A stretch of DNA of 64,000 bases, taken from NCBI RefSeq assembly GCF_902167145.1, contig NC_050104.1:92577849-92641848 (forward strand), in the 5' to 3' direction. A model generated the notes under the pieces. The model was given only the letters and a program-made list of their open reading frames with translations, searched no databases and was not told where the DNA came from. Of this stretch, positions 43,486 through 54,201 are shown in pieces (the first letter of the stretch is position 1; each line of letters opens with the position of its first letter). Made by a program: the position numbers and the translations under genes. Source of the stretch: Zea mays. Taxonomy: Eukaryota > Streptophyta > Magnoliopsida > Poales > Poaceae.

Positions 43486-44132
43486 GGCTGTGTCCAGCAA
43501 GGTCCGGTAAAGGACCCGGTATCTTAAATGTAGCGGACGTCGGCCTCCTTTTTCCCTCCAGCAAGGCACGCTAAATGCTCCGATAAAATAGCGAACGGTA
43601 CCTTCGCACGCTACTCCTGACGCATCACTGTGCACACGCTATACAGCCAGTGTCGTGTCTTCCTCTCTCCACTTTCCCTCATGTGCACGTGATGGTTGTG
43701 GGACCCATAGACCATGGTGTAAACTGAACACCAGAAATTGATTTAAGTACACGTAAATGACATTTTTACATGTAATTGCAAATTTATTTTTGGCAAACGA
43801 ACGATAGATTATTTGTTAGAGTTAACCACCATGAATTAATATATATACAATAATCCTGGATAATTGATTTCCTAATTAATATACGTTCACAAAATTGTCC
43901 AAGTGTCATTTTTGCATTAGTTAATTACGTCATGTTCAAATTATATGCAAAAGAGTGAATAAATATGGTACTCTATGGATTTTGTTAACACTGTAGAAAT
44001 AGAGAATGAAATTTAGAGGACGTTGTTGGAGATGAAAAAAATATAGAGAGTAGAATCTTTTAGAGTGTGCTGTAAAGGACAGAGAAAATTTTTTTAGGGG
44101 ATGAAATTTAGGGGACGTTGTTGGAGACAGTC
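43486..44132. mobile_element. PIF/Harbinger-like (Tourist-type) non-autonomous element, 647 bp
   Basis: The left end GGCTGTGTCCAGCAAGG and right end CGTTGTTGGAGACAGTC are inverted repeats with few mismatches. The three-base flank TAA is at both edges (43483-43485 and 44133-44135), the size usual for Harbinger insertions. The interior is AT-rich and non-coding, with a second copy of the ATTTAGAGGACGTTGTTGGAG end sequence near 44010-44030. Confidence 0.65.
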
Positions 44133-44135
44133 TAA

Positions 44136-45014
44136 GCCAACAACATGATACGTTAAGCGGAAGAATGATCGGATCAAACAAACATGGCCAACAAAGTGAG
44201 TAAAGATGCACAGGAACAACCAATACATATTCCATCAAGATCTTTTGAAGGTCGAATCAAATCAGATGATGGAGTAAGTTACACAGGGGAGACATGGAAG
44301 CTGATAACACTGCACAAGACGGATTTGATGGGATTGGCAACACTAGTCTCTTGAGTAATTTAGAATGCGTAGCAAACAAGACGACCATTTTCGTTCAGGA
44401 AGAAGTGCATTGGCATGAAGTATACAGAGAATCTTCCAGAAATTATGCTTCTGAATGATTTCGTGGAGGCCCCTGATCCTGATATACCCTCGGAATGCTA
44501 CTCCACTGAAACTGCACAAGATGCTCGCGCTTTCCACACGTTGAAGCCAGAGAAAATCATGTAGGGGAGGGTATTGCTGCAACATCAGAGTTTGAATCCA
44601 CACAAGTTGCATCCATCACCACAAGACAATTGTCACGCTGACATAACACCCACCCAAGAACGGATCAATTCACATCTCGAGTCCGGCTAAACAACCTAAG
44701 GGAGGTTTGGTGATCAAATCTTCCCCAGAAAATATGGATGCTGAAATACCTGATACTGGATGTGCTATGTAGTCAAAGGCAATTGCTTTATGGGAGGAAA
44801 CAGTTCAGTTAAATTTGTCTTCATTTATAAAAGTTGTAGCAATCTTTAAATGGTTTGTTTTCCCTATGTTGCTTGTAATTAATTTAGGCTATTAACTAAA
44901 ACATATAGCTCCCATATATTTTAGCCAAAAAAGAACATTATGATTTATAACACAGATTAATCCACCCTTTTATATATAAACTTGTATGCCACATTCCATT
45001 CTTGAAAAAAATCT
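44136..45014. other. Non-coding stretch, nothing recognised
   Basis: Ordinary intergenic composition. No coding frame, tRNA or repeat end could be supported. Confidence 0.45.
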
Positions 45015-45712
45015 TTTTTTCATCATTTTATTAAGAAAGAAGTATAAAAGGGATCTAAACCCTGGACAATACAAAACAAGAACTTTATTACAGGAAATAA
45101 AACTAGACGAGAAAGAACCTTCAGGTGCCGAACATATCCTAGTTCACTAATGGCCTCTACTAAAATCACTTGGAGATCCTTAGCTCCAGCTGAGCACCAC
45201 AGGAAGCATCCGAAGCGACCCATCAAAGCACACGATTCAGGTTTATCATTATTTTTGTCCAGCCTGGTATATGAGATTGTAGTCCCCCACTAACAGCCAA
45301 GGGCCAGAATGCAGGGCTCTGGTATCAGTATCACGCAATTCTTGCAGGAAAAATGATTTTATCTGTAATTCTGTTTCAAGCTGAGGAACATAAACTCAGG
45401 TGAACCACTAATTGCGACCATCCTGTTCAGCAAACTGAATTCAGGTTGAGTATTTATCCACTCTACTGGTGATGGCTTGACACATCGATCTCTTCCAGGT
45501 GACAATGATCCGTCCTCTGGTTCCCTCAGCCTGCAAATTGATGTAGTTGTCGTAGTTGCTCCCAAACACACAGAAAGAAAAGGCTGTCTTGTCATGATTT
45601 CAATTTTTGTCTCCTGTAAACATCCTATGTCAGCATTCATGAACTGAGTTCCGCCGATCAGGCCTGTTCAGACCACGTGCATCCCAGAAAAAGAATTGTT
45701 AGATTCATTGGC
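45015..45712 (-). pseudogene. L1-type LINE relic: endonuclease fragment joined to 3' end
   Basis: Minus-strand frames, broken by shifts, show the L1 endonuclease motifs in the right order. W-D-A-R-G-L-N-R-P-D-R-R-N is near 45685-45645, C-L-Q-E-T-K-I-E near 45620-45597, G-T-R-G-R-I-I-V near 45517-45494, and G-D-Y-N-L-I near 45290-45270. After that a short segment leads directly to a 3' tail with AATAAA and A-rich sequence (45060-45015). Reverse transcriptase and the rest of ORF2 are missing, so the copy is internally deleted and dead. Confidence 0.75.
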
Positions 45713-46182
45713 ACAAGGATAGGCCACACTGGACCAATGCATGGTGGTCAGTTTGGTTACTTGGTTGAGGTGAGGGCCCTCCCCAAAACACACATCTTAA
45801 CATTCTGTTATCATATCCTAACTCCTAATGTTTCTACTTTGCAGTGGTGAAAAGACATCAACAAATGAGTGTTGCCGCTTTGTTGAGATCAAGGGTAGAG
45901 TGAGTATTATTGTTTTCCAAGAGTTTCTTGGACAACTGCCAAAATCCAGGAGCCGTGGTGTAACGGTAACTTATTTTTGTGCTTAGTTTTATACTATCTC
46001 AAATGGTGATTTTGGCTTTTACTAAAATTAGTATTTATCAGTTGGGCCACATCCTTGTTGGTTTTGAAATATATTCTTTCTTGTAGTAGTTGCCTTAAAG
46101 CAGTTCTCCTTTTGTGACGTGTAATAGGTGTTTGTAAGATGCCACTGAATGCATATTCACTCTGCCTGTCAGTTTGTGCTTA
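45713..46182. other. Non-coding stretch
   Basis: One short segment (about 45842-45905) is preceded by a splice-acceptor-like TACTTTGCAG and followed by a GTGAGT, so it could be an exon-like fragment. It is too short to assign. Confidence 0.35.
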
Positions 46183-46407
46183 GGCCATCTCAGCGGTGAG
46201 TTTCAATATACTGTTTTAAATGCTGCCATATCAAAATTTAAACTAGTTGACCGTGTATGCAGGTATTCATCCCCCATAAAACTCTATCATCCCTATAAAA
46301 CTCTTTCATCTCTCAAGAAATTATCTTCTTAATTGTACTGTCATGTCACCAAGGATGATAATGTGTCACCATATTTAATTAGTATGAAACTCCCATTGAA
46401 AGTGGCC
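46183..46407. mobile_element. Harbinger-type MITE, 225 bp
   Basis: The ends GGCCATCTC and GAAAGTGGCC are short inverted repeats, with TTA on both sides (46180-46182 and 46408-46410). Confidence 0.5.
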
Positions 46408-46453
46408 TTAGACTCAAAGTGTGTCTGAAATAAGTGAGTTTGGGAATCCATTA

Positions 46454-46591
46454 GGGTCTGTTCGGTATCATTTCAATCCATGTGAATTAAATAGAATTCA
46501 GTGGGTTCAAATCTATAGCAAGTCAAAATTTCTATTAATTTTTTCCAATCTCGTCCAACATATGTGGTATAGAAATGATCGAACAAGACCA
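46454..46591. mobile_element. Tourist-like MITE, 138 bp
   Basis: The left end GGGTCTGTTCGGTATCATTTC and the right end GAAATGATCGAACAAGACCA form an inverted repeat of about 20 bp. It is flanked by TTA at 46451-46453 and 46592-46594. The GGGTCTGTTCGG start is typical of Tourist elements. Confidence 0.75.
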
Positions 46592-46841
46592 TTAACTGGA
46601 TGGATTGATTAGATGTCACTGTACTTTGTCCCCTTCTGGTCAACATGTGCTGTAGGTTGGAATACCTTTTTTTCTTTCAGTCTTCGCACCAAATATAAGT
46701 TAATGCAGGTGCTGTTTATTCTGTATTTCTTGCATTTTTTGCCCCCACCACCACCGCAGCGTGGTTGACATGTTTTCGTGAAGAGAGAGTTTGGTCATGC
46801 ACAGCAAATACCGTCCAAAACAGAACATATATAAGTTCTTA

Positions 46842-47197
46842 GGCTATCCGCACTCATAAAACCCTAAATTTCTACTCTAAAAGGAATATTTCATCCTGGT
46901 CAGCGAGATTCTCTACCCTATCCCATAATACTCCGCGGTCATATTCACTCTAAATATCTACCCTATACCATATACCACATATTCTATTATTTATTTTCAC
47001 CTCTTTCCTTTCCACACCCAACTAGCAGCCAATAGAAAGAGGAGGGAGATTATTCAGTCCACCGCAGAAGGTGCGCTAGCTGTGAAGTTTCTGAGAGCCG
47101 TAAAAATTTACAGTTCCTGTTGCAGTCCACCGCTGCATCGTTTGTGAGAGCTGTAAAAATTTACGGTTGATGTTTGCAGTCGCGACTGCAGATAGCC
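46842..47197. mobile_element. Harbinger-type MITE, 356 bp
   Basis: GGCTATCCGCA at the left and TGCAGATAGCC at the right are inverted repeats, flanked by TTA at 46839-46841 and 47198-47200. The interior contains a duplicated GAGAG(C)CGTAAAAATTTACGGTT-type block near 47090-47170. Confidence 0.75.
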
Positions 47198-47525
47198 TTA
47201 CAAATAAAAATCTGGAATGACCAGAAGCGGTAATGACTTTTACCCTGGATCATCTAAATATCAAATTCAGCAAGTACCTGGTTACCTCCTTTTCTAAATG
47301 TACTACTGTTTAGGGCAAGCCAATTAATTACTTTTAAACTAATTTGCTTGACCTAAACTTTATATGTTTGAAAACGGTGGGAGTACTACAATAAGATTTT
47401 TTTTTCATTGCAGATATACTTTTCTGGCCGAATTTACGATTGAGGACCACCTACTGTTTGCGGGCTTATATTTAATTGGTAATTATAGCAGAAATCAATT
47501 CCTTAAATTCAACCTAGAAACTAAA

Positions 47526-47699
47526 AGAGTGTTTGAATGCACTGAAGTTAGCTGCTAAAATCAACTGAAGATATTCAAACAGCTTAGCTAATAATTTAGT
47601 TATTAACTATTTTTAGCAAATTAGCTAATAGGTTGCTAGCTAATTGCACTAACAACTTTTTAGCTAATTAACTATTACCTCTAGTGCAATCAAACCCCT
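47526..47699. mobile_element. AT-rich MITE with GTTTGA-T-GCAC ends
   Basis: AGTGTTTGAATGCACT on the left and AGTGCAATCAAACCCCT on the right are inverted repeats. The interior repeats AGCTAAT/ATTAGCT motifs, as in hAT- or Tourist-like MITEs. The target duplication is unclear. Confidence 0.55.
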
Positions 47700-47840
47700 A
47701 AGAAGAAGTGAAAAACCAAGCAACCATACTCCAAATTGCACGGATAGATGTGCACTTGTAAATTGCTTGTTTTGTCTAGAGTCTGGAGCTTCCCAAGAGT
47801 ACGGATAAGTCTGTTAGACGTGGTTGGCTCTGGTTAGAGT

Positions 47841-48020
47841 GGGTGTTTGAGAGCTAATAATTAGTTGAACAAACAATTGCTAGTGGAATTAGCTAACTAA
47901 TAAATAATTATCTAATTTTTTAAAAGTTGTTAATAGTTGAGATATTAGCCAGACTATTTGAATGTCTTCAGATAATTTTTTCAGCTAACTATTAGCTCTA
48001 GTATATTTAAATATAACCTT
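47841..48020. mobile_element. Second, related AT-rich MITE
   Basis: It starts GGGTGTTTGAGAGCTAATAATTAG and ends with CTATTAGCTCTAGTATATTTAAATATAACC. The subterminal GAGCTAAT blocks are inverted copies and resemble the element at 47526-47699. Borders are approximate. Confidence 0.5.
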
Positions 48021-48549
48021 AGTTTAATACTATTTGTAGCAACACTGGTCACATGTAGTATCGTGATAGTGTTAGATTGTGGCACTCGAATTTCTTGAAC
48101 TGCTATTCTATTTTTTTCTGAAACAAAATGCTTTTTAGAACGAAGTTGATACTAAATGTTGTTACATTCCGAACTTCGAGTGGACCTTTATACGATTTTA
48201 CATTGTATGGTCATTAAAAACACGGTTTTACATTAAAGACTGTACTTTTCGTAGATTGGAGTTTAAATATAAGTATAAGAATAAATAAAATGCTGAAGAT
48301 AATCTTATTTGTCTACCACTATTTGGTATTATAGAGTTAACTCGAAAACATAAACACAAATAAAAAGGAAGGCATTGGTAAGAATACGTACGTTTAGTTT
48401 GTGTTTGGAGTGTTATGGTATATCTGATCTTACGTGGTGCACAGTACTTCCATTCCGCCTATCCTAGATGCATATTTAGGTTATAGTTTTCTAGCAATCG
48501 AATATTTTGAAAAACTGAGGAACCGAATCGAGCGGAACCAAAGAACCAA

Positions 48550-48742
48550 GGTGCTGTTTGGTTCAAAAAATGTAACGCAAATGGTAATGGTAATGGTTTC
48601 GGCTCGATTACTGGCGGTAACAAATTTGAATAGGCTGGTATCAAATTTTAGTGTGGTATCTGATTACGGTTGGACTAAAACAAACATGATTTAACGTTAT
48701 CCGTTACCCATTACGTTACAAATATGCGAACCAAACGGCACC
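48550..48742. mobile_element. MITE with GGTGCTGTTTGGTTC ends, 193 bp
   Basis: The left end GGTGCTGTTTGGTTC and right end GAACCAAACGGCACC are inverted repeats with one mismatch. The flank CAA occurs on both sides (48547-48549 and 48743-48745). It contains the internal repeat GGTAATGGTAATGG. Confidence 0.7.
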
Positions 48743-48745
48743 CAA

Positions 48746-49739
48746 ATGTCTAAGTCTAATTGTAACAAGACTAGCCAATCCCGTCTTCTTTAAATTGAGT
48801 AAGGAAATATAATTCTGAACATCAAAAGCGATCAAAGAAACATAAAATAGAAAAAAAATACAATTCAAAAAGGGGCCATGGAGAGGAATATTATTAAAGA
48901 ACCACAAGTTTCCCCACCCGATAATGAGGAAATTGACAACTATCGTCCTCCTAGTATTTCACAGCCGGATTTAAGGGTAAACACGAGCGCGTCTTAAATA
49001 TGTGCTATGATCAAATCTTACACATATGATGACTTATGATAGAGAAATCAAGGTCACATCTTTATTATATAATAAGGGTTCTATACAAAATAGATAAAAA
49101 ATACATCATATGACGACAACGATCCTCCGCAACCATAGTTGACTGAGAGACGGCCTAGACCTTTTCGAACTCATCGCCTCATCCTTCATGTTTCTCATCT
49201 TGCAGTACATGTTCTTGATCTGGTGTGATTACACCAAGGGTGAGCTCCCATAGGGTCATTGCTTAGCAAGTGTGGAAAAAGTGTAGTGTAAGGCTTACTA
49301 AGGAGAATGGTTAAGTCTAAGCATGGCTTTCAGTGTTAGTCAAAATTTTATTAGCAATTAGTAAGTACAAGTAGATATCAATCCAATTAAATAATTCATC
49401 AAAATTAATAATAAATCTCACAATACAATACAAATGATAGATTAAATTTAATTCTATAAATTAATCATGCGAGAGTCTTGAGTCGCTCTTGATCGTGAGC
49501 ACAACTAATATACCAGTTTTACACTCTGCTGAGGTTGTACCCCCTACCCACAAAGTCGTGTATCCCGTCTAGCCAGGGTTTGCAAGGCTCTTAGACACTC
49601 TCGAGGTTAATGACTAGGAATCCACTACGAGTCCTTTACAAAGTTCCACTAACTTCAGAAAACCCGCTATTGATCTAACAGGGGCCATGGATCCGTGATC
49701 AACGATCTAGATTTTAAGAACCAGACCGTTATCCCCATT
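48746..49739. other. Non-coding stretch left of Gypsy-2
   Basis: No gene supported. The phrase CTGCTGAGGTTGTACCCCCTACCCACAAAG (in part near 49530-49555) and CTTAGCAAGTGTGG near 49260 look like pieces of dispersed grass repeats, but no ends can be defined. The last five bases CCATT (49735-49739) are the expected Gypsy-2 target site. Confidence 0.4.
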
Positions 49740-50639
49740 TGTCGGTGTTTCGACCCCGGGGGGTCTCTGGACCGACGAGTAAATTGTCGCTGTGTGTCCC
49801 AGCCCAGATGGGTCGGCGCGAGATGGAACACAAGGGGAAAAAAGGGAACCGTGACTCATGTTATCCTGCGCCCAGGGCGGATGCGCTTGCAGTAGGGGGT
49901 TACAAGCGTTCGCGAGAGAGGGAGAGAGCCTGCTCGTCAGCCCGTCCTCCCACGCGGCCACCTTCTCGTACGAGGGCCCTGGACCTTCCTTTTATAGATG
50001 TAAGGAGAGGGCCCAGGTGTACAATGGGGGGTGTAGCAATATGCTAACGTGTCTAGCAGAGTGGAGCCAGAGCCCTATGTACATGCCGACGTGGCTGTCG
50101 GAGAGGTGTTAGTGCCCTGTGCATGTGATGTCGTGGCCGTCGGAGGAGCGCTTGAGCCCTGTAGAAGCACAGCTGTCGGGGCTGTAGGGATCTTGCTGAC
50201 GTCTCCTTGCTTCCGTAGGGGGCTGAGAACCGCAGTCGTCATGGGAGCACGCGGGGTGCCATCATTACCTGTTTACCGGGGCGAGCCAGATGGGACGCCG
50301 GTCTTGTTCCCCGTAGCCTGAGCTAGCTAGGGGTAGGGTAATGATGTACCCCCCTGTAGCGTGGTCGGTCTGAGCCCAAGGTCGGGCGAGGCGGTGACTC
50401 CTCCGAGGTCGAGGTTGAGTCCGAGCCCTGGGGTCGGGCGAGGCGGAGACCGTCTTCCGAGGTCGAGGTTGAGTCCGAGCCCTAGGGTCGGGCGAGGCGG
50501 AGACCGTCTTCCGAGGTCGAGGTTGAGTCCGAGCCCTAGGGTCGGGCGAGGCGGAGACCGTCTTCCGAGGTCGAGGTTGAGTCCGAGCCCTAGGGTCGGG
50601 CGAGGCGGAGCTTCCTATGGCGCCTGAGGCTGGGCTCGG
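49740..50639 (-). repeat. Gypsy-2 3' LTR, left segment
   Basis: It starts TGTCGGTGTTTCGACCCC on the plus strand, which is the inverted end of the Gypsy-1 LTR. It includes the inverted TATA region near 49990 and a 54-bp tandem array at 50407-50622. It is interrupted by Copia-2 after CTCGG (50635-50639). Confidence 0.88.
50407..50622. repeat. 54-bp tandem array in the Gypsy-2 LTR, four copies
   Basis: Units start GGTCGAGGTTGAGTCCGAGC at 50407, 50461, 50515 and 50569 and are nearly identical. The inverted counterpart exists in Gypsy-1 LTRs (about 18290-18540 and 39180-39400) with more divergence between units. Confidence 0.92.
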
Positions 50640-51777
50640 TGAAAGGGAAATGTGCCCTTGGGCCATTTCTAAGTGTTTTGGTGATTTAGTATCCAACACA
50701 AGTGCCTAAGTGTTGATCTATGCAAAGTGGTGGACAAAGTGCAAATCAAGTCAAAAGGTATGTTTCTAGACTTAGTACATTGTTTAAGGGACTAATGTAT
50801 TGTGTCTAAGTGCTGGAAACAGGAGAAATCGAATTGGAGAAGAGATGGCTTTGTTCAGCCAAAGTCAGCTCTGTCTGGGTGCACCGGACTGTCCGGTGGT
50901 GCACCGGACTGTCCGGTGGTGCACCGGACAATGTCCGGTGCGCCAGGCTGGCTCAGGCGAACTAGCGCTCTCGGGAAGGAATTAACGACGTTCGGCTATA
51001 ATTCACCGGACTGTCCGGTGAGCCAACGGTCGGCCGGGCCAACGGTCGGCTTCGCCAATTAAGGAAGGAAATCTGCACCAGACAGTGTCAGGTGGTGCAC
51101 CGGACTGTCCGGTGCACCAGGCGACAGAAGGCAAGAATTGCCTTCCTGGAATGCAGTCAACGACTCCTAGCTGCCTTGGGGCTATAAAAGGGACCCCTAG
51201 GCGCATGGAGGAGAACACCAAGCATTCTCTAAGCATTCCTAAGCACTAAGACATCGATTCCGCGCTTTTGATTCATTGCAATAGCAATTAGAGCTCTAGT
51301 TGAGTTGTGAACTCATTGAGTTGTGTTGTGAGCTCTTGTTGCGACTTTTGTGCGTGGTGTTGCTGTGATTTCTTGTCTTGAGTGTGTTGCTCATCCCTCC
51401 CTTACTCCGTGCTTCTTTGTGAACTTCAAGTGTAAGGGCGAGAGGCTCCAAAGTGTGGAGATTCCTCGCAAGCGGGATATAGTAAAGCAAGCAAAACACC
51501 GTGGTATTCAAGTGGGTCTTTGGACCGCTTGAGAGGGGTTGATTGCAACCCTCGTCCGTTGGGACGCCACAACGTGGAGTAGGCAAGCGTTGGTCTTGAC
51601 CGAACCACGGGATAAACCACTGTGCCATCTCTGTGATTGATCTCTTGTGGTTATTGTGTTTTGTTGAGACTCCTCTCTAGCCACTTGGCATTATTGTGCT
51701 AACGCCTAATCAAGTTTTTGTGGATTAAGTTTCAAGTTTCACAGGATCACCTATTCACCCCCCTCTAGGTGCTCTCA
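50640..51777 (+). repeat. Copia-2 5' LTR (1138 bp)
   Basis: About 100 bp shorter than its 3' partner. A palindrome-rich segment after GGTCGGCTTCGCC (near 51050) is missing. The TATA box GCTATAAAAG is at 51181-51190. Confidence 0.92.
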
Positions 51778-51827
51778 ATTGGTATCAGAACCGTTCTCTT
51801 CAAGAAAGGGACTAACCGCCCGAAGAG

Positions 51828-54194
51828 ATGGATCCTAAGGGCAAGGGGATTGTGATCAATGATAAGGAAAAGGAGTCTTTCGTCAACGAGCCCAAAGATG
51901 ACAAGCCTACCGACTCAGGCTCGGGCCACAAACGTAGAGATGGGAAGAAGAAGAAGACAATGCGCATCAATGAGATCGTCTACTACGACGACAGCGATGG
52001 GTCCTCTTCTTCCCAAAAGGACAACGACGACAACGACTACGACAAAAGAAAGACGGTTAATTCGAACTTTTCTTTCGATTACTCTCGTATTCCGCATAGC
52101 TCAAATGCACATTTGCTTTCCATCCCTCTTGGCAAACCTCCACACTTATATGGGGAGGACTACGGATTTTGGAGTCATAAAATGCGTAGTCACCTGTTCT
52201 CTCTCCATCCAAGTATATGGGAGATTGTTGAGAATGGAATGAAATTTGATAGCTCGGATAGTCCTGTATTTATTAATGAATAGATTCATAAAAATGCACA
52301 AGCTACTACTGTGTTGTTAGCCTCTTTGTGCAGGGACGAGTATCATAAGGTGAGCGGCTTGGACAATGCCAAGCAGATCTGGGACACCCTCAAGATCTCT
52401 CATGAGGGGAACGACGTCACCTTGCTCACCAAGATGGAGTTAGTAGAGGGCGAACTCGGGAGATTTGCAATAATAAGGGGCGAGGAGCCAACCCAAACAT
52501 ACAACCGGCTCAAGACCCTCATCAACAAAATAAGGAGCTACAGAAGCACACAATGGACGGACCACGACGTCGTTCGCCTAATGCTAAGGTCATTTACTGT
52601 ACTTGATCCACATCTGGTGAACAATATTCGTGAAAATCCTAGGTACACCAAGATGTCACCCGAAGAAGTTCTTGGGAAGTTCGTGAACGGGCGAATGATG
52701 ATCAAGGAGGCAAGATACGTGGACGACGCATTGAATGGTCCAATCAATGAGCCTCAACCCTTTGCTCTCAAGGCAACAAGAAGCAAGGAGGCGCTACCTA
52801 GCAAGGTGGCACAAGTTGAGGCGGCAGGGCTAAATGATGAAGAAATGGCTCTCATCATCAAGCGCTTCAAGACGACGCTAAAGGGTCACAAGGGGCAGCT
52901 AAGCAAGACCAAGACAAAGGGGAAGCGCTCATGCTTCAAGTGTGGTAAGATTGGTCATTTTATCGCTAACTGCCTCGATAATGATAGTGACCAGGAACAA
53001 GGGAACAAGAGGGAGAAGAAGAAGGCATACAAAAAGGCTAAGGGCGAGGCACACCTTGGAAAGGAGTGGGACTCGGATTGTTCGTCATCCGACTCCGACA
53101 ATGAAGGACTCGCCGCCACCACCTTCAACAAGTCATCCCTCTTCCCCAACGAGCATCACACATGCCTCATGGCGAAGGAGAAGAAGGTATGTACTCGAAA
53201 CAATGCCACTTATGATTCTTCTAGTGATGAAGAAATAGATTACTCTAGTCTGTTCAAGGGATTGGATAGAACTAAAATAGATAAGATTAATGAATTGATT
53301 GATGCCTTGAATGAAAAGGATAAACTTTTACAGAAACAAGAGGACCTTTTATATGAAGAGCATGACAAATTTGTAGAGGCACAAAAATCTCATGCTTTAG
53401 AAGTTAAGAGAAATGAAATGCTTTCTTGTGAACTATCTTCTTGCCATGAGACAATTTCTAGCTTAAGGAGCATAAATGATGATTTAAATGCTAAGTTAGT
53501 TATAGCTAGTAAATCTAACTCTTGTGTAGAACATGTTATGATTTGCAATAGGTGTAAAGATTTTGACATTGATGCTTGTAGTGAACACCTAGTTTCAATT
53601 TCCAAATTGAATGATGAATTAGCTAGTCTTAATGCCCAACTTAAGACTAGCAAGAATGAATTTGACAAGCTAAAATTTGCAAGGGATGCCTACACGATTG
53701 GTAGACACCCCTCAATTAAGGATGGACTTGGCTTCAAGAGGGAAGCCAAGGACTTAACAAGCTATAAGGCTCCCATCTCCGCCAAGGAGAAAGGGAAGGC
53801 TCCTATGGCTAGTAGTGCAAAAAGGAACCATGCTTTTATGTACCATGATAGAAGACAGTCTTATAGGAGTTGTAATGCTAATGATGCTTTTGTCTCTCAT
53901 GCCATGTTTGCTTCTAGTTCTTCCTATAGGCATGATAGAGATATGTCTAGGAGAAATGCTGTTCATATGCCTAGGAGAAATGTTGTTAATATTCCTAGGA
54001 AAGTCAATGAACCTTCTACAATATATCATGTTTTAAATGCTTCCTTTGCTATCTATAGAAAGGATAGGAAGATAGTTGCTAGAAAATTAGGGGCAAAATG
54101 CAAGGGAGACAAGACTTGCATTTGGGTCCCTAAGGATATTTGTACTAACCTTGTAGGACCCAACAAGAGTTGGGTACCTAAGACCCAAGCCTGA
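51828..54194 (+). pseudogene. Copia-2 gag with one in-frame stop
   Basis: Same layout as Copia-1 gag: basic start, gag domain, one CCHC knuckle (C-F-K-C-G-K-I-G-H-F-I-A-N-C near 52932), and a coiled coil around 53230-53500. The frame is continuous from ATG 51828 to TGA 54192-54194, except for TAG at 52281-52283, where Copia-1 has a Gln codon. A small in-frame deletion relative to Copia-1 lies near 53215. Without readthrough only the first 151 residues would be made. Confidence 0.9.
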
Positions 54195-54201
54195 ATTTGC
54201 C

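Noticed and set aside
45842..45905. Exon-like segment between a TTTGCAG and a GTGAGT
   Set aside because: About 60 bp with no recognisable protein family and no neighbouring exon.
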